Shown: positions 38,596 to 48,037 of the stretch, in pieces
How the letters are laid out: every line of letters starts with the position of its first letter
Numbering within the stretch: the first letter of the stretch is position 1
Assembly (NCBI RefSeq): GCF_042652785.1
Contig: NZ_JBHSHD010000006.1
Span: 62,001-126,000, forward strand
DNA length: 64,000 nucleotides
Direction of reading: 5' to 3'
Origin: Dokdonella_A ginsengisoli
GTDB lineage: Bacteria; Pseudomonadota; Gammaproteobacteria; Xanthomonadales; Rhodanobacteraceae
The notes under the pieces: generated by a model
Seen by the model: only the letters and a program-made list of their open reading frames with translations
Databases searched by the model: none
What the model was told of the DNA's origin: nothing
Made by a program: the position numbers and the translations under genes

Positions 38596-40953
38596 CTACG
38601 GCTGCCGCGATCCCAGCCGCGGGTTGTCGTCCGGCGGCGTCGCCAGGGCGATCGGAATCGGGCGCTCGCCGGCCAGGGCGCGGGCGTGCTGCAGCGCCTT
38701 CTTCCAGGCGTCCTGCTTGCCGGCCGCGAGGTAGAAGCGGGCCAGGGTCAGGGCGCAATCGAAATCGCGGTCGCCCCAGCGGGCGATCTGGCCGATCACC
38801 GTGCTCGCCGCATTCAGGTCGCCCTCGCCCAGCAAGCCGTTGGCGTAGGAGTTCACGACCATCGCGACGTAGGCCGGCATGCCCAGCTGCAGCGCCTGGC
38901 GCAAGGCCGCGTCGTAGATCGGGATCGCTTCGCGAGGGTTCCGGCTCCAGGCCCGTTCCGCTTCGGCGAGCCGCGCGTGCAGCGCGACCACCGGATTGTT
39001 CTGCGTGTCCGCCCAGGCCGAGAATCGCTTCACCTCGGCGTCGGCCTCGGCGCCGCCGTGCAGATCGCGCTGCGCCCGTGTCGCCGTCAGCCACGCATCC
39101 GCCCGCACCCGTCCGTCGGACGGGGACTGGATCGCGTCGATCGCTTCGCGGGCGAAGTTCAGGGCCGACTGCGATCGCCCCAGGCCGAGCTCGAACTTCG
39201 CCTGATGAGAGCGCACCAGCGGCTTCAGCGCGTTGCCGTTGGCGACGTCGGCGCTGCGCACCAGCGCGTCGAACTTGCCGCGCGCTTCGGCGAGCCGGCC
39301 GTTCGCCTGCAGTGCGACGGCACCTGCGTAGTCGAGGTTGTTGCGCGTCACCGGGTCGTGCAGGCCTTCCAGTTTCAGCGTCGCGTGATCGTATGCCGCC
39401 AGCGCCTGCACCGGGTCGAGCAGCAGGAGGTGCACCTCGGTCATGTAGCTGGCCGCCAGCGCCAGGCCGGTCAGATCCGTCAGCAGTTCGACCCGCCGGG
39501 ATGCGCTCTCCAGCAAGGGCAGGGCGGCGGCGGGCTGATTGCGCAGGACCGCGAGAATGCCTTCGTTGAGGTCGACGGTGACCAGCCCGCGCGCGTCTCC
39601 TGCGATCGTCAGCGCCAGGCGTGCCTGCGCGTAGTCGGCGCTGGATTCGTCGTAGCGTCCCATCGACGAATACGCGATGCCGCGCGTGTTGTGCGCGCGA
39701 CCCAGCAGCAGGGGCTCGCGCTGTCCGCCGAGCAGGTCGATCGCCTCGTCCGCATGGTCGACGGCGCGGGCAGCTTCGCCCAGGTCGGTGGAGATCAGAG
39801 CCATGGCATTCATCAGGCGGCCGCGCAGTACCGGATCGGACTCGGCGCTGACGTCCTTCGCCAACGACTCCAGCGCCCGATAGGCCGTGTCGAGGTGTCC
39901 GGATCCGTATTCGATGGCGGCCGCCGAATAGCGCAGCTCCGGCGTCCGCTGCAGTTCGACGGGCGCGTCTTCGATCAGCTTGCGTGCGGTGTCGAGGTTT
40001 TGCGTGAGGATGGCCGCCCGGATCCGCGCCGTCCGCTCGTCGAGCGACACCTGCTCGCCCGCCCGCGCGGACGGCGGACGGCCGAGCAGGATCAGAACCT
40101 GATCGACGGCAAGCTGGCCGGCGCGCGTCACATCGGCGTCGCGCGCCTCGACTTCGCGATGATTGCCGTCGTCGGCGTCCAGGCGCAGGCGAACGATCCA
40201 CTCGCGCTCGTTGTGCTCGGCCGAAGGCAGGATCAGATAGCGTGTCGGGGAGAGCTTGCGCACCGCCGAAGCCATCTCCGCGGCCGGCCTGTCGCGCGGG
40301 AGCGCGACGATGCTCTCCGTCGGCACCACGGTGAGGCCGCCGGCGTGCAGGCGTGACGCGATCAGGTCCATCAGGCCCAGCCGGACCCAGGCCCACTGTT
40401 CGGCGGCGGCGGTCTCGACCGGAAGCACGGCCGCGTCCGTCGTCGCTGCGGCCGGCACGGGCGGCAGCGGCGGATCGGACCTCCGCTCGCGACCGGAATG
40501 CAGGACGGCGGCCGCACCCGCCAGCAGGGTCAGCAGCGCCAGCGCACTGGCCATCCATCCGATCCGGCGCGCCGGCGCCGCCGGTGTCGGAGGGGCAAGT
40601 ACCGGTGACGCGGCTGCCGTCGGCTCGGCGCCGCCGTCGACGGTCAGTTCGGCGATGAACTGATAACCGAAACCCGCCACCGTGCGCAGCACGCGCTGCT
40701 GGTTGCCGGCATCGCCGACCGCCTGCCGCAAGCGGCGCACCATCTGCCGCAGGACGGTGTCGCCGACGTCGACCTTGCCGAGCACGGCGGCGACGAGTTC
40801 GTCGTGGCCGACGGCGCGTCCGCGATGCTCGATCAGATAGACCAGGCAATCGAACACCGTCGGTGACAGCGCGACGCGCTCGCCGGACCGGCGCAGCTCG
40901 CGCGCAGCCACGTCGACGCTGCAGTCGAAGAATCGATAGATGCACGGGCCCAT
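38596..40953 (-). CDS. Membrane-anchored winged-helix one-component regulator with TPR periplasmic domain (second paralogue)
   Basis: A 785-aa protein; ATG 40953 begins the conserved winged helix (Y-R-F-F-D at residues 6-10), while the open frame upstream is not conserved-looking. Residues about 5-100 bind DNA (L-R-T-V-A-G-F-G-Y-Q-F). A membrane helix lies at about 131-152. A CadC-like segment (W-V-R-L-G-L-M-D-L-I-A-S-R-L) and TPR arrays follow. It is divergent from the 2,076-aa RCC1 protein gene and upstream of the 1,890-aa protein gene, so it is placed to control both. A TACAAT sits 7 nt before ATG, which would give a leaderless transcript, but no -35 box is seen. Confidence 0.87.
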   Translation of the reverse strand: MGPCIYRFFDCSVDVAARELRRSGERVALSPTVFDCLVYLIEHRGRAVGHDELVAAVLGKVDVGDTVLRQMVRRLRQAVGDAGNQQRVLRTVAGFGYQFIAELTVDGGAEPTAAASPVLAPPTPAAPARRIGWMASALALLTLLAGAAAVLHSGRERRSDPPLPPVPAAATTDAAVLPVETAAAEQWAWVRLGLMDLIASRLHAGGLTVVPTESIVALPRDRPAAEMASAVRKLSPTRYLILPSAEHNEREWIVRLRLDADDGNHREVEARDADVTRAGQLAVDQVLILLGRPPSARAGEQVSLDERTARIRAAILTQNLDTARKLIEDAPVELQRTPELRYSAAAIEYGSGHLDTAYRALESLAKDVSAESDPVLRGRLMNAMALISTDLGEAARAVDHADEAIDLLGGQREPLLLGRAHNTRGIAYSSMGRYDESSADYAQARLALTIAGDARGLVTVDLNEGILAVLRNQPAAALPLLESASRRVELLTDLTGLALAASYMTEVHLLLLDPVQALAAYDHATLKLEGLHDPVTRNNLDYAGAVALQANGRLAEARGKFDALVRSADVANGNALKPLVRSHQAKFELGLGRSQSALNFAREAIDAIQSPSDGRVRADAWLTATRAQRDLHGGAEADAEVKRFSAWADTQNNPVVALHARLAEAERAWSRNPREAIPIYDAALRQALQLGMPAYVAMVVNSYANGLLGEGDLNAASTVIGQIARWGDRDFDCALTLARFYLAAGKQDAWKKALQHARALAGERPIPIALATPPDDNPRLGSRQP

Positions 40954-41092
40954 CGAAGCATTGTAGTGCGCCGCCCGAGGCCGGCGTGCCGCGATGCGAT
41001 CGCGCGTCGCGAAACCGGACGATGCGCGCGACGCGCAGGGTGGTTTCGTCGCCGACGAGCGGAAGGAACGACGAAGGAAATTTTGCGTTTGG

Positions 41093-41104
41093 ACGTCTAG
41101 ACGT
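41093..41104. promoter_or_regulatory. 12-bp palindrome between divergent regulator and RCC1 protein genes
   Basis: ACGTCTAGACGT is fully palindromic and centred near the middle of the 260-nt divergent region. Just downstream, TGACACGC at 41108-41115 repeats the first 8 bases of the 11-bp unit found upstream of the delta-60 gene. Either could be part of an operator; neither is proven. Confidence 0.4.
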
Positions 41105-41213
41105 ATCTGACACGCCGTCTTCACGGCGCTGTTACATCGCTCGCCCACGCTACGAGGACTTCGGCAGCCGAGCCGCATCGGCGGCCGTTCTTCTTCTCTT
41201 CGCAGGGGTCACC

Positions 41214-44200
41214 ATGACGATCGATCGGGCGCGCCGGTTCGCTGCCGGCTTGCTTGGCGTGCTTGTCGCGAGCACGGTTCAAGCACAGGTACGCATCACC
41301 GAATGGATGTACGACGGCGCCGGAGGCGAATACGTCGAGCTGACCAATGTCGGCGGCCAGCCGGTGGACCTCACCGGCTGGAGCTACGACGACGACAGCG
41401 CCACGCCGGGCGTCTTCGACCTGGGCGGTCTGGGCGTGGTGCAGCCGGGCGAGTCGGTGGTCTTCACCGAAAGCGACGCCGAAACGTTCCGCGCGGACTG
41501 GGGCTTGTGCGCCGGACAGAAACTGCTGGGCGGCTACACCAACAATCTCGGTCGCAACGATCAGATCAACATCTTCGACGCCTCCCATGCGCTGGTCGAT
41601 CGCCTGACGTACGGCGATCAGAACATCCCCGGCAGCATCCGCACGCAAGGCGCGAGCGGCTGGGTGTCCGCGGCGGGACTGGGCGCGAACAATGCGCTCG
41701 AATGGACGAAGTCGAGCGTGGGCGATACCGAGGGTTCGTTCGCGTCGTCCGGCGGCGCGATCGGCAGCCCGGGCAGGAGCGCGCGCGCCGGCGTGGCGCA
41801 CGATCCCTGCGGCTCCGTCGGTGCGGCCCTGGTCGAAAAACCGCTGGCGGCCGGCGACGATCATGCCTGCGGCATCCGCAACGGCGTCGCCTACTGCTGG
41901 GGCATCGAGACGCGCGGCCAGCTCGGCAACGGCGCCGGACTCACCGGCAATCAGCAGTCGCCGACACCGGTCGACGTGTCCGGTCTGCCCGCCGGCATCG
42001 AATGGGCGGCGGTGGATGCGGCCGACCTGCACACCTGCGGACTGACCACGGAAGGGGCGCTCTACTGCTGGGGCGCCGGCAATTCCGGTGCGCTCGGCGC
42101 GGGTCCGGGCGTGACCGGCGACCAGGTTTCGCCGGTCGCCGTCGACATCTCCGCATTGCCGCCGGGCGCGACCTTCGTCGACGTCGCCGTCGGCGAAGGA
42201 CATACCTGCGCCGTCGCGGCCGACGGCACGGGCTATTGCTGGGGCTCGGGCGGACCGGGCCAGCTGGGCATCGGCGGCAACGGCGCGACGGTCTGGGTGC
42301 CGACCGCCATCGACATGTCGGCGATGCCCGCGGGAACGAAGTGGAAGCGTCTGTCGGCGGGTTCGATCCACACCTGCGGCGTGACCACCGGCGGCGACGC
42401 CTACTGCTGGGGCAACACGACGTACGGACGCATCGGCAGCGATCAGTTCGACACCAACGTGTACTCGCCCGTTGCGGTCGACCTGACGGGCCTGCCTGCC
42501 GGAACGCAGTGGGACTGGGTGGTCGCCGGCGACAACCACAGCTGCGGCCTGACCACGCAGGGAGTCGTCTACTGCTGGGGCCGCGACAACGTGGGCCAGC
42601 TCGGCAACGGCGGCATGGCCAGCGGCAACTACAATCCGCGGCCGCTGCCGCTCGACCTGACCGGGTTGCCGGGCGGAACGACCTGGTCGTTCGTCGAAGC
42701 CGGCGATGAACTGACCTGCGCGGTCACGCTCGGCGGCGCGACGTACTGCTGGGGAAACATTCCGGGCTCCTCGACGAACATCAGCCCGGTCGCCGTCAGT
42801 CTTTCCGCGCTGCCGCCGGGCTCCCGCTTCGATCACATCGCGGTGGCGACCTCGGGAACGCACATGTGCGCCCAGTCGACGGCGGACGTCGGCTACTGCT
42901 GGGGCACCGATCCCTTCGGCCAGCTCGGCAACGGCCCCGACCTCGGCGATGAATGGGTGCCGAACACGCCGATCGCCTATCCGGGCGGCGTGACGCCGAC
43001 CATCGAGCCGGCGACCATCGCGGCCGGCCTGGAATTCGCCTGCGGCCTCGATCCGGCCGGCGCGGCCTATTGCTGGGGCCGGGACTCGGTCGGCCAGCTC
43101 GGCAACGGCGCGACGGTCACCGCGAACATGGTCAGTCCGTACCCGGTGGACATGAGCGCGTTGCCGGCCGGTACGCGCTTCGCGTCGATCACGGCAGGCG
43201 GCACGTCGGCCTGTGCGCTGACGCCCGAAGGCGCGGCCTATTGCTGGGGCGAGGACAACTACGGCCAGCTCGGCAATGGTGCCGGCGTCACCGGCAACCA
43301 GTACGTGCCGGTCGCGGTGGACATGGCACCGCTGAACGGCGCGAGGTTCGTCTCGTTGTCGGCGGCCCGGACGCACGTCTGCGGCGTCGCCGACAGCGGC
43401 ACCGGCTATTGCTGGGGCCGCGGCGGTGCGCTCGGCCTGCCTGCCGGCATCGTCGACGACCAGCCCAGTCCTTCGCCGGTCGACATGGCCCTGCTGCCCG
43501 CAGGCGTGACGCTGTCGTCGATCAGCGCGGCGTTCAACCACACCTGCGCGGTGGCCTCGAACGGCGCCCTGTACTGCTGGGGACAGAACGGCAACGGCGT
43601 CATCGGCGTCGGCGTTTCCGGCGGAAGCTATCCGATCACCGCGGTCGACGTCTCGGCCCTGCCGGCCGGAACGGTATTCGACCAGGTCACCACGGGCGAC
43701 AGCCACAGCTGCGCGCTGTCGACCGGGCACGTCGCCTATTGCTGGGGTGCCGGCATCAACGGCGCCACCGGCAACGGTGCGCAAAGCCTGGACATCCTGC
43801 GGCCGAACCCGGTCGTGACGTCGACGATTCCGGCCGGCACGCATTTCGTGCGACTGGAAGGCGGCGGCACCAATACCTGCGGCATTCTCGATACCGGCGC
43901 GGCGTATTGCTGGGGCTTCGGCAACTGGGGCGCCCTGGGCACCGGTGACGGGACCTCGCGCTACAGCCCGCATCCCGTGTCGACCGCGAACCTTCCGGCC
44001 GGAACCGTGTTCACCGAACTGAGTGCGGACAACAACCTCACCTGCGCCGCGACGCAGGCGGGCAAGTTCTACTGCTGGGGCCGCGACAACTACGGACAAC
44101 TGGGCAACGGCCCGACCCTGACGGCCGATCCTTCGCACGAGCCGACGGCGGTGGATCCGTTCGAGACGGTGATCGGCCTGCCGCCGACGATCGTGGTGGC

Positions 44201-47200
44201 GCAGTCGATCGTGACCGGTTCGGTCGGCGATCCGACCAATCCGGGTACGACGCTGACGCTGGGCGATCCGGATTCGGACCTCGCCGCCCTGGCGGTGGAG
44301 GTGTCTTCGTCGAATGCGGCGGTGATTCCGGCCTCGGGCGTCGTGGTCGCGGGCACCGGCGCGGAGCGCACGGTCTCGTTCAGTCCGACGGGGCGCGGCG
44401 TTTCCAACGTGACCTTCATCGTCACCGACCCGGAAGGCAACGGTCAGTCGGTGACGATGCAGTACGCCTCGTCGAACCAGGCGCCCGATCCGAGCGGCCG
44501 CTACCACCACTGGATCAGCGACGCTTCTGCGGCACTGGGCGTCGGCGACGGCTACGTGATCCTGCTCAACGACGAAACCAATACGATCTTCCTGCATCGG
44601 GAAGACCGCAGCGGACCGCCGGTCAAGACGTGGTCGTTCAGTTCGGGCGATCTGGGCACCGGCTCGGAGGTGGACTTCGAAGGCATCGCGCGATTCGGCG
44701 ACCTGGTGCTGCTGACCGGTTCGCACGGCAACAACCGCAGCGGCTCGGCCCGTCCGGAACGCCGCACCTTCGTCGCCGCCACGATCAGCGGCTCCGGTGC
44801 GGACACCGAGCTGACCTTCCGCGGCAGATACAACAACCTGTGGTCGGAGCTGCGCTCGTGGGACCAGAACAACGGCCACGGGCTCGGAGCCGACGCGCTG
44901 GGCTTCATCGCGGCGACCACGCCGGGCGTGCTGCCCAACGCGCCGGACGGGTTCAACATCGAAGGCCTCGAGTTCAGCCCGGACGGTGAAGCGGTCTACC
45001 TCGGCTTCCGCGCGCCGACGATCAACGTCGCCGGCGTCCATCGCGCGCTGGTCGTTCCGCTGCTCAACGTCGAGTCGATCATCAACGGTACTCCCGGTAC
45101 CGGCCCGGCGCAGTTCGGCGCACCGATCCTCATGGACCTGGGCGGGCGCAGCATTCGCGCCATGGCTTCGAACGCCGAAGGGGACTATCTGATCTCGGCC
45201 GGGCCGTCCCCGCAGAACGGGACCTGGGCGCTGTACACCTGGGACGGCAATCCCGATCACGCGCCGGCGCTGAACCAGGAACTGCCTGCCGAGAACGCGC
45301 TGACCGGCGGAACCTGGGAAGCGATCGGCACGGTGCCGCATCCGTTGACGGAAGGCGCGCTGGTGCGCCTGATCACCGACAGCGGCGACAGCAACTTCTA
45401 CGGAACCGGTGCCACCAAGGACCTGCAGCAGCCGTTCCAGAAATCCTATTCGCAGGTGTTCGCGCTGGCGGCGGTTCCGGGCGGCGGCCAAAGCGGCATC
45501 CGCATCACCGAATGGATGTACGGCGGTCCGGGCGGCGAGTTCGTCGAGCTGACCAACGTCGGTGCCGAAGCGGTCGACCTGACCGGCTGGAGCTACGACG
45601 ACGACAGCGCCACGCCGGGCGTCTTCAGCCTGAGCGGTTTCGGAATCGTGCAGCCGGGTCAGTCGGTGGTCTTCACGGAAAGCGACGCCGAGGCGTTCCG
45701 CGCCGAATGGGGCCTGTGCGCCGAGGTGAAGATTCTCGGCGGCTACACCAACAACCTCGGCGGCAATGACCAGATCAACATCTTCGACGCCGGTAACCAG
45801 CTCGTCGATCGCCTGGCCTACGGCAGCGGCAACTTCCCCGGCAGCATCGTGACCAGCGGCGCCAGCGGCTGGGTGTCCGCCGCGGGCCTGGGCGCCGACG
45901 ACGTCTACCAGTGGACGCTGTCCACCGTCGGCGACGTCGAGGAATCGCGTGCTTCCGCCGGCGGTGCGATCGGCAATCCGGGCAGCAGCAAGCGCGCCAG
46001 CGTGCCTTTCGAGCAATGCCCGGGTGTTGTGGAGCATTCGCTCGCGGTCGTCATCGAAGGCAGCGGCCAGGGCACGGTGACCGGCGACGGCATCGCCTGT
46101 CCCGGCGACTGCGAGCAGAGCTACCCGCAGGACACGGCGGCGACGCTGACCGCCACGCCCTCGGCCGGTTTCGTCTTCGGCGGCTGGGGCGGCGACTGCA
46201 GCGGTGTCGCCGAATGCTCGATCAGCATGGGCGCCGACAAAAATGTCACCGCGACCTTCCTCGCCGAAGCGGCACTCTCCTTCGATCCGGCCACGCTCGG
46301 CTTCGGCGAAGTCGAAGTCGGCACGACCAGCCAGGCGTTGTCGGCGACCCTGATCAACGGCGGCGGTACCGAAGCGACCGGCCTGAGCTTCGTTGCTCCC
46401 GGCAACGGCTTCACGATCGACGCCGGTGCATGCGGCGACCGCCTGCCGCCGGCCGGCCGTTGCGACGTCGTGGTCATGTTCGCGCCGACCGCCGCCGGAC
46501 CGGTGCAGGCGACGTTGAACGTCGGCAGCACGAGCGGCGGTACCGCCTCGGTCGCGCTGACCGGCACCGGCGTCGAGTCGCCCGATCCGGCGACGAACCT
46601 GGCCGTCGACATCCAGGCGCGCCAGCAGCACGTGCAGCGCGGCCAGCTCCTGGACCATCTGGTCGTCGTCAACAACCTGGGCCCCGATGCCGCCACCTCG
46701 TCGAGCGTGTCGAGCGTCCTGTCGGCCGCGCTGGATGTGGATTTCGCGCAATGGCTGTGCGTCGGGCCGGCCAGCAGCGGCTGCACGGCCAGCGGGCAAG
46801 GCGACATCAGCGACAGCGGCCTGACCATTCCGGCCGGCGGCAGCGTCAGCTATCTGATCAGCGCACCGGTGCGCTGGGACGCCGAGGGCGCGCTGGAGAG
46901 CCAGGCGCAGGCGCACGACGCCCACGACACCGAACCGTCCAACAACACGGCCGGCGCAACGGCCTATGTGGTGCTTTTCCGCAGCGGCTTCGAAGCCTAC
47001 GGCAATGGCGTCAATGCGACGCCGCCGCAGTCGGCGACGGCCGCTGAGACGATCACAATGACCTGGCCGGCCGCGGACGGAAACCTCATTGGTACCGTGC
47101 TGACCGGAGAAGCCGGCAGCGGGTCCGCGGCGCGCGAGGCATTCCGCCTCGAGCGGTTCGATGCCGACTCGCGAAGCTGGGCGCGACTGGTCGCTTCCGA

Positions 47201-47444
47201 CGAAGGCGGCAACGAGTACGCCAGCGCATGGCTGCCGGTGCGGGTCGGCGAGGAGATCGCCCTGACCTTCGCCGACGCGCAATCGTCCTCGAACGGCGAG
47301 CATGTGGAGAGCGGCATCCAGCGGACGGCGCAGCTGCAGTCCCGAAGCGCGCAACTGCACCTGCCGCTGGTTCTGCGTCCGGCCACCTACCGCCTGATGT
47401 CGGCGGCGCCGCTGAGCGTCATCCCGGCCGCCGCCGAAGACTGA
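41214..47444 (+). CDS. Giant secreted RCC1-propeller protein with duplicated lamin-tail domains
   Basis: A 2,076-aa protein; ATG 41214 follows AGGGG and starts a signal peptide cleaved near V-Q-A-Q. A lamin-tail domain (about 25-185) begins I-T-E-W-M-Y. Fourteen RCC1-like units (about 210-980), each with a cysteine before a Y-C-W-G, follow. A DUF3616-like region (about 1096-1420) comes next. A second, nearly identical lamin-tail domain lies at about 1429-1595. An InlB-like unit, a choice-of-anchor-D Ig-like domain and a DUF11-like segment run to about 1920, where L-F-R-S-G-F-E occurs. About 150 beta-rich residues end the protein. No catalytic motif was seen; surface display or adhesion is inferred. 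Confidence 0.87.
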   Translation: MTIDRARRFAAGLLGVLVASTVQAQVRITEWMYDGAGGEYVELTNVGGQPVDLTGWSYDDDSATPGVFDLGGLGVVQPGESVVFTESDAETFRADWGLCAGQKLLGGYTNNLGRNDQINIFDASHALVDRLTYGDQNIPGSIRTQGASGWVSAAGLGANNALEWTKSSVGDTEGSFASSGGAIGSPGRSARAGVAHDPCGSVGAALVEKPLAAGDDHACGIRNGVAYCWGIETRGQLGNGAGLTGNQQSPTPVDVSGLPAGIEWAAVDAADLHTCGLTTEGALYCWGAGNSGALGAGPGVTGDQVSPVAVDISALPPGATFVDVAVGEGHTCAVAADGTGYCWGSGGPGQLGIGGNGATVWVPTAIDMSAMPAGTKWKRLSAGSIHTCGVTTGGDAYCWGNTTYGRIGSDQFDTNVYSPVAVDLTGLPAGTQWDWVVAGDNHSCGLTTQGVVYCWGRDNVGQLGNGGMASGNYNPRPLPLDLTGLPGGTTWSFVEAGDELTCAVTLGGATYCWGNIPGSSTNISPVAVSLSALPPGSRFDHIAVATSGTHMCAQSTADVGYCWGTDPFGQLGNGPDLGDEWVPNTPIAYPGGVTPTIEPATIAAGLEFACGLDPAGAAYCWGRDSVGQLGNGATVTANMVSPYPVDMSALPAGTRFASITAGGTSACALTPEGAAYCWGEDNYGQLGNGAGVTGNQYVPVAVDMAPLNGARFVSLSAARTHVCGVADSGTGYCWGRGGALGLPAGIVDDQPSPSPVDMALLPAGVTLSSISAAFNHTCAVASNGALYCWGQNGNGVIGVGVSGGSYPITAVDVSALPAGTVFDQVTTGDSHSCALSTGHVAYCWGAGINGATGNGAQSLDILRPNPVVTSTIPAGTHFVRLEGGGTNTCGILDTGAAYCWGFGNWGALGTGDGTSRYSPHPVSTANLPAGTVFTELSADNNLTCAATQAGKFYCWGRDNYGQLGNGPTLTADPSHEPTAVDPFETVIGLPPTIVVAQSIVTGSVGDPTNPGTTLTLGDPDSDLAALAVEVSSSNAAVIPASGVVVAGTGAERTVSFSPTGRGVSNVTFIVTDPEGNGQSVTMQYASSNQAPDPSGRYHHWISDASAALGVGDGYVILLNDETNTIFLHREDRSGPPVKTWSFSSGDLGTGSEVDFEGIARFGDLVLLTGSHGNNRSGSARPERRTFVAATISGSGADTELTFRGRYNNLWSELRSWDQNNGHGLGADALGFIAATTPGVLPNAPDGFNIEGLEFSPDGEAVYLGFRAPTINVAGVHRALVVPLLNVESIINGTPGTGPAQFGAPILMDLGGRSIRAMASNAEGDYLISAGPSPQNGTWALYTWDGNPDHAPALNQELPAENALTGGTWEAIGTVPHPLTEGALVRLITDSGDSNFYGTGATKDLQQPFQKSYSQVFALAAVPGGGQSGIRITEWMYGGPGGEFVELTNVGAEAVDLTGWSYDDDSATPGVFSLSGFGIVQPGQSVVFTESDAEAFRAEWGLCAEVKILGGYTNNLGGNDQINIFDAGNQLVDRLAYGSGNFPGSIVTSGASGWVSAAGLGADDVYQWTLSTVGDVEESRASAGGAIGNPGSSKRASVPFEQCPGVVEHSLAVVIEGSGQGTVTGDGIACPGDCEQSYPQDTAATLTATPSAGFVFGGWGGDCSGVAECSISMGADKNVTATFLAEAALSFDPATLGFGEVEVGTTSQALSATLINGGGTEATGLSFVAPGNGFTIDAGACGDRLPPAGRCDVVVMFAPTAAGPVQATLNVGSTSGGTASVALTGTGVESPDPATNLAVDIQARQQHVQRGQLLDHLVVVNNLGPDAATSSSVSSVLSAALDVDFAQWLCVGPASSGCTASGQGDISDSGLTIPAGGSVSYLISAPVRWDAEGALESQAQAHDAHDTEPSNNTAGATAYVVLFRSGFEAYGNGVNATPPQSATAAETITMTWPAADGNLIGTVLTGEAGSGSAAREAFRLERFDADSRSWARLVASDEGGNEYASAWLPVRVGEEIALTFADAQSSSNGEHVESGIQRTAQLQSRSAQLHLPLVLRPATYRLMSAAPLSVIPAAAED

Positions 47445-47455
47445 CCCGTCGCAAC

Positions 47456-47489
47456 GTCCGGCGCCTGCGGCAGGAAGCAGGCGCCGGAC
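47456..47489 (+). terminator. First hairpin after the RCC1 protein gene
   Basis: A perfect 13-bp stem GTCCGGCGCCTGC / GCAGGCGCCGGAC with an 8-nt loop begins 12 nt past the stop codon. It lacks a T-tract, so it may stabilise the 3' end while the second hairpin terminates. Confidence 0.6.
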
Positions 47490-47535
47490 GTGGCGGAACG
47501 AGGCGGCGCCGGCTTTCCGCGACTGCCGAAATAAG

Positions 47536-47560
47536 GAAAGCCCGCGCAATGCGGGCTTTC
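47536..47560 (+). terminator. Second hairpin, likely terminator after the RCC1 protein gene
   Basis: A perfect 10-bp stem GAAAGCCCGC / GCGGGCTTTC with loop GCAAT. The 3' arm ends in CTTTCGCGTTT, a usual look for terminators in G+C-rich proteobacteria. Confidence 0.75.
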
Positions 47561-47636
47561 GCGTTTGCACAGACCCCGATTGCCGCGGGTTTGCCCAAGG
47601 CTCCCACGATATTCCATATGCCCCGGCATGAAGCGA

Positions 47637-47664
47637 TTGACACTCAAATGAGAATCGTTATCAT
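47637..47664 (+). promoter_or_regulatory. hemP promoter
   Basis: TTGACA at 47637-47642 and TATCAT at 47659-47664 are separated by 16 bp. This is the clearest sigma-70 promoter in the window. The Fur box covers the spacer and -10. Confidence 0.8.
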
Positions 47665-47665
47665 T
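47647..47665. promoter_or_regulatory. Fur box
   Basis: AATGAGAATCGTTATCATT agrees closely with the 19-bp Fur consensus (inverted GATAAT-type hexamers). It overlaps the -10 box of the hemP promoter, so iron-loaded Fur should block transcription. Confidence 0.9.
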
Positions 47666-47696
47666 TACCCCGACACCACGATGCGGGAGCTGAGCC

Positions 47697-47909
47697 ATGT
47701 TCGAGCCACATCATGCTGCGCCGGGCGTTTCCGACTCCGGCACGCGCGCCAATCCGGTCGCTGACCCTCGTCCGCGCAGCAGCCTCGCGCCGCAGCGCAT
47801 CGCCAGCGGCAAGCTGCTCGGCGGCGGCAACGAGCTGGTCATCGAGCACGCCGGGCAGGAATACCGCCTGCGCCTGACGCGCAACGACAAGCTGATCCTC
47901 ACCAAGTAA
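47697..47909 (+). CDS. hemP: Hemin uptake protein HemP
   Basis: A 70-aa protein. The C-terminal half carries the HemP signature R-I-A-S-G-K-L-L-G-G and I-E-H-A-G-Q-E-Y-R-L-R-L-T ending in K-L-I-L-T-K. The first 30 residues are variable and P/A-rich. HemP is required for full expression or function of the heme receptor in related bacteria. It sits 128 nt before the receptor gene, behind a Fur-box promoter. Confidence 0.93.
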   Translation: MFEPHHAAPGVSDSGTRANPVADPRPRSSLAPQRIASGKLLGGGNELVIEHAGQEYRLRLTRNDKLILTK

Positions 47910-48037
47910 ACCGCGCGGCACCGCCGCGCCCCCGGCCGTCGCGCCGGTTACCGCTCCAACGTCGCCAGCTCCGAGCCGGTCGCCATCCCGGTCTCTCGCC
48001 AGCCAGTTGTTCCGAACGACTGTCCAACAGGGACCGC

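Noticed and set aside
40960..40965. TACAAT just before the second TPR regulator as a -10 for a leaderless mRNA
   Set aside because: No acceptable -35 was found 16-18 bp upstream; a chance match cannot be excluded.
41845..44150. Regular DNA repeats in the RCC1 region, considered as CRISPR or minisatellite
   Set aside because: The recurring bases encode Y-C-W-G in frame, with variable spacing and no constant spacer. They are protein repeats.
41121..47570. A 2,149-codon open frame antisense to the giant RCC1 gene
   Set aside because: Composition is R/A/D/V-rich without domains, and it mirrors the sense codons. Long antisense frames are expected at 70% G+C. The sense frame has signal peptide, RBS and domains.
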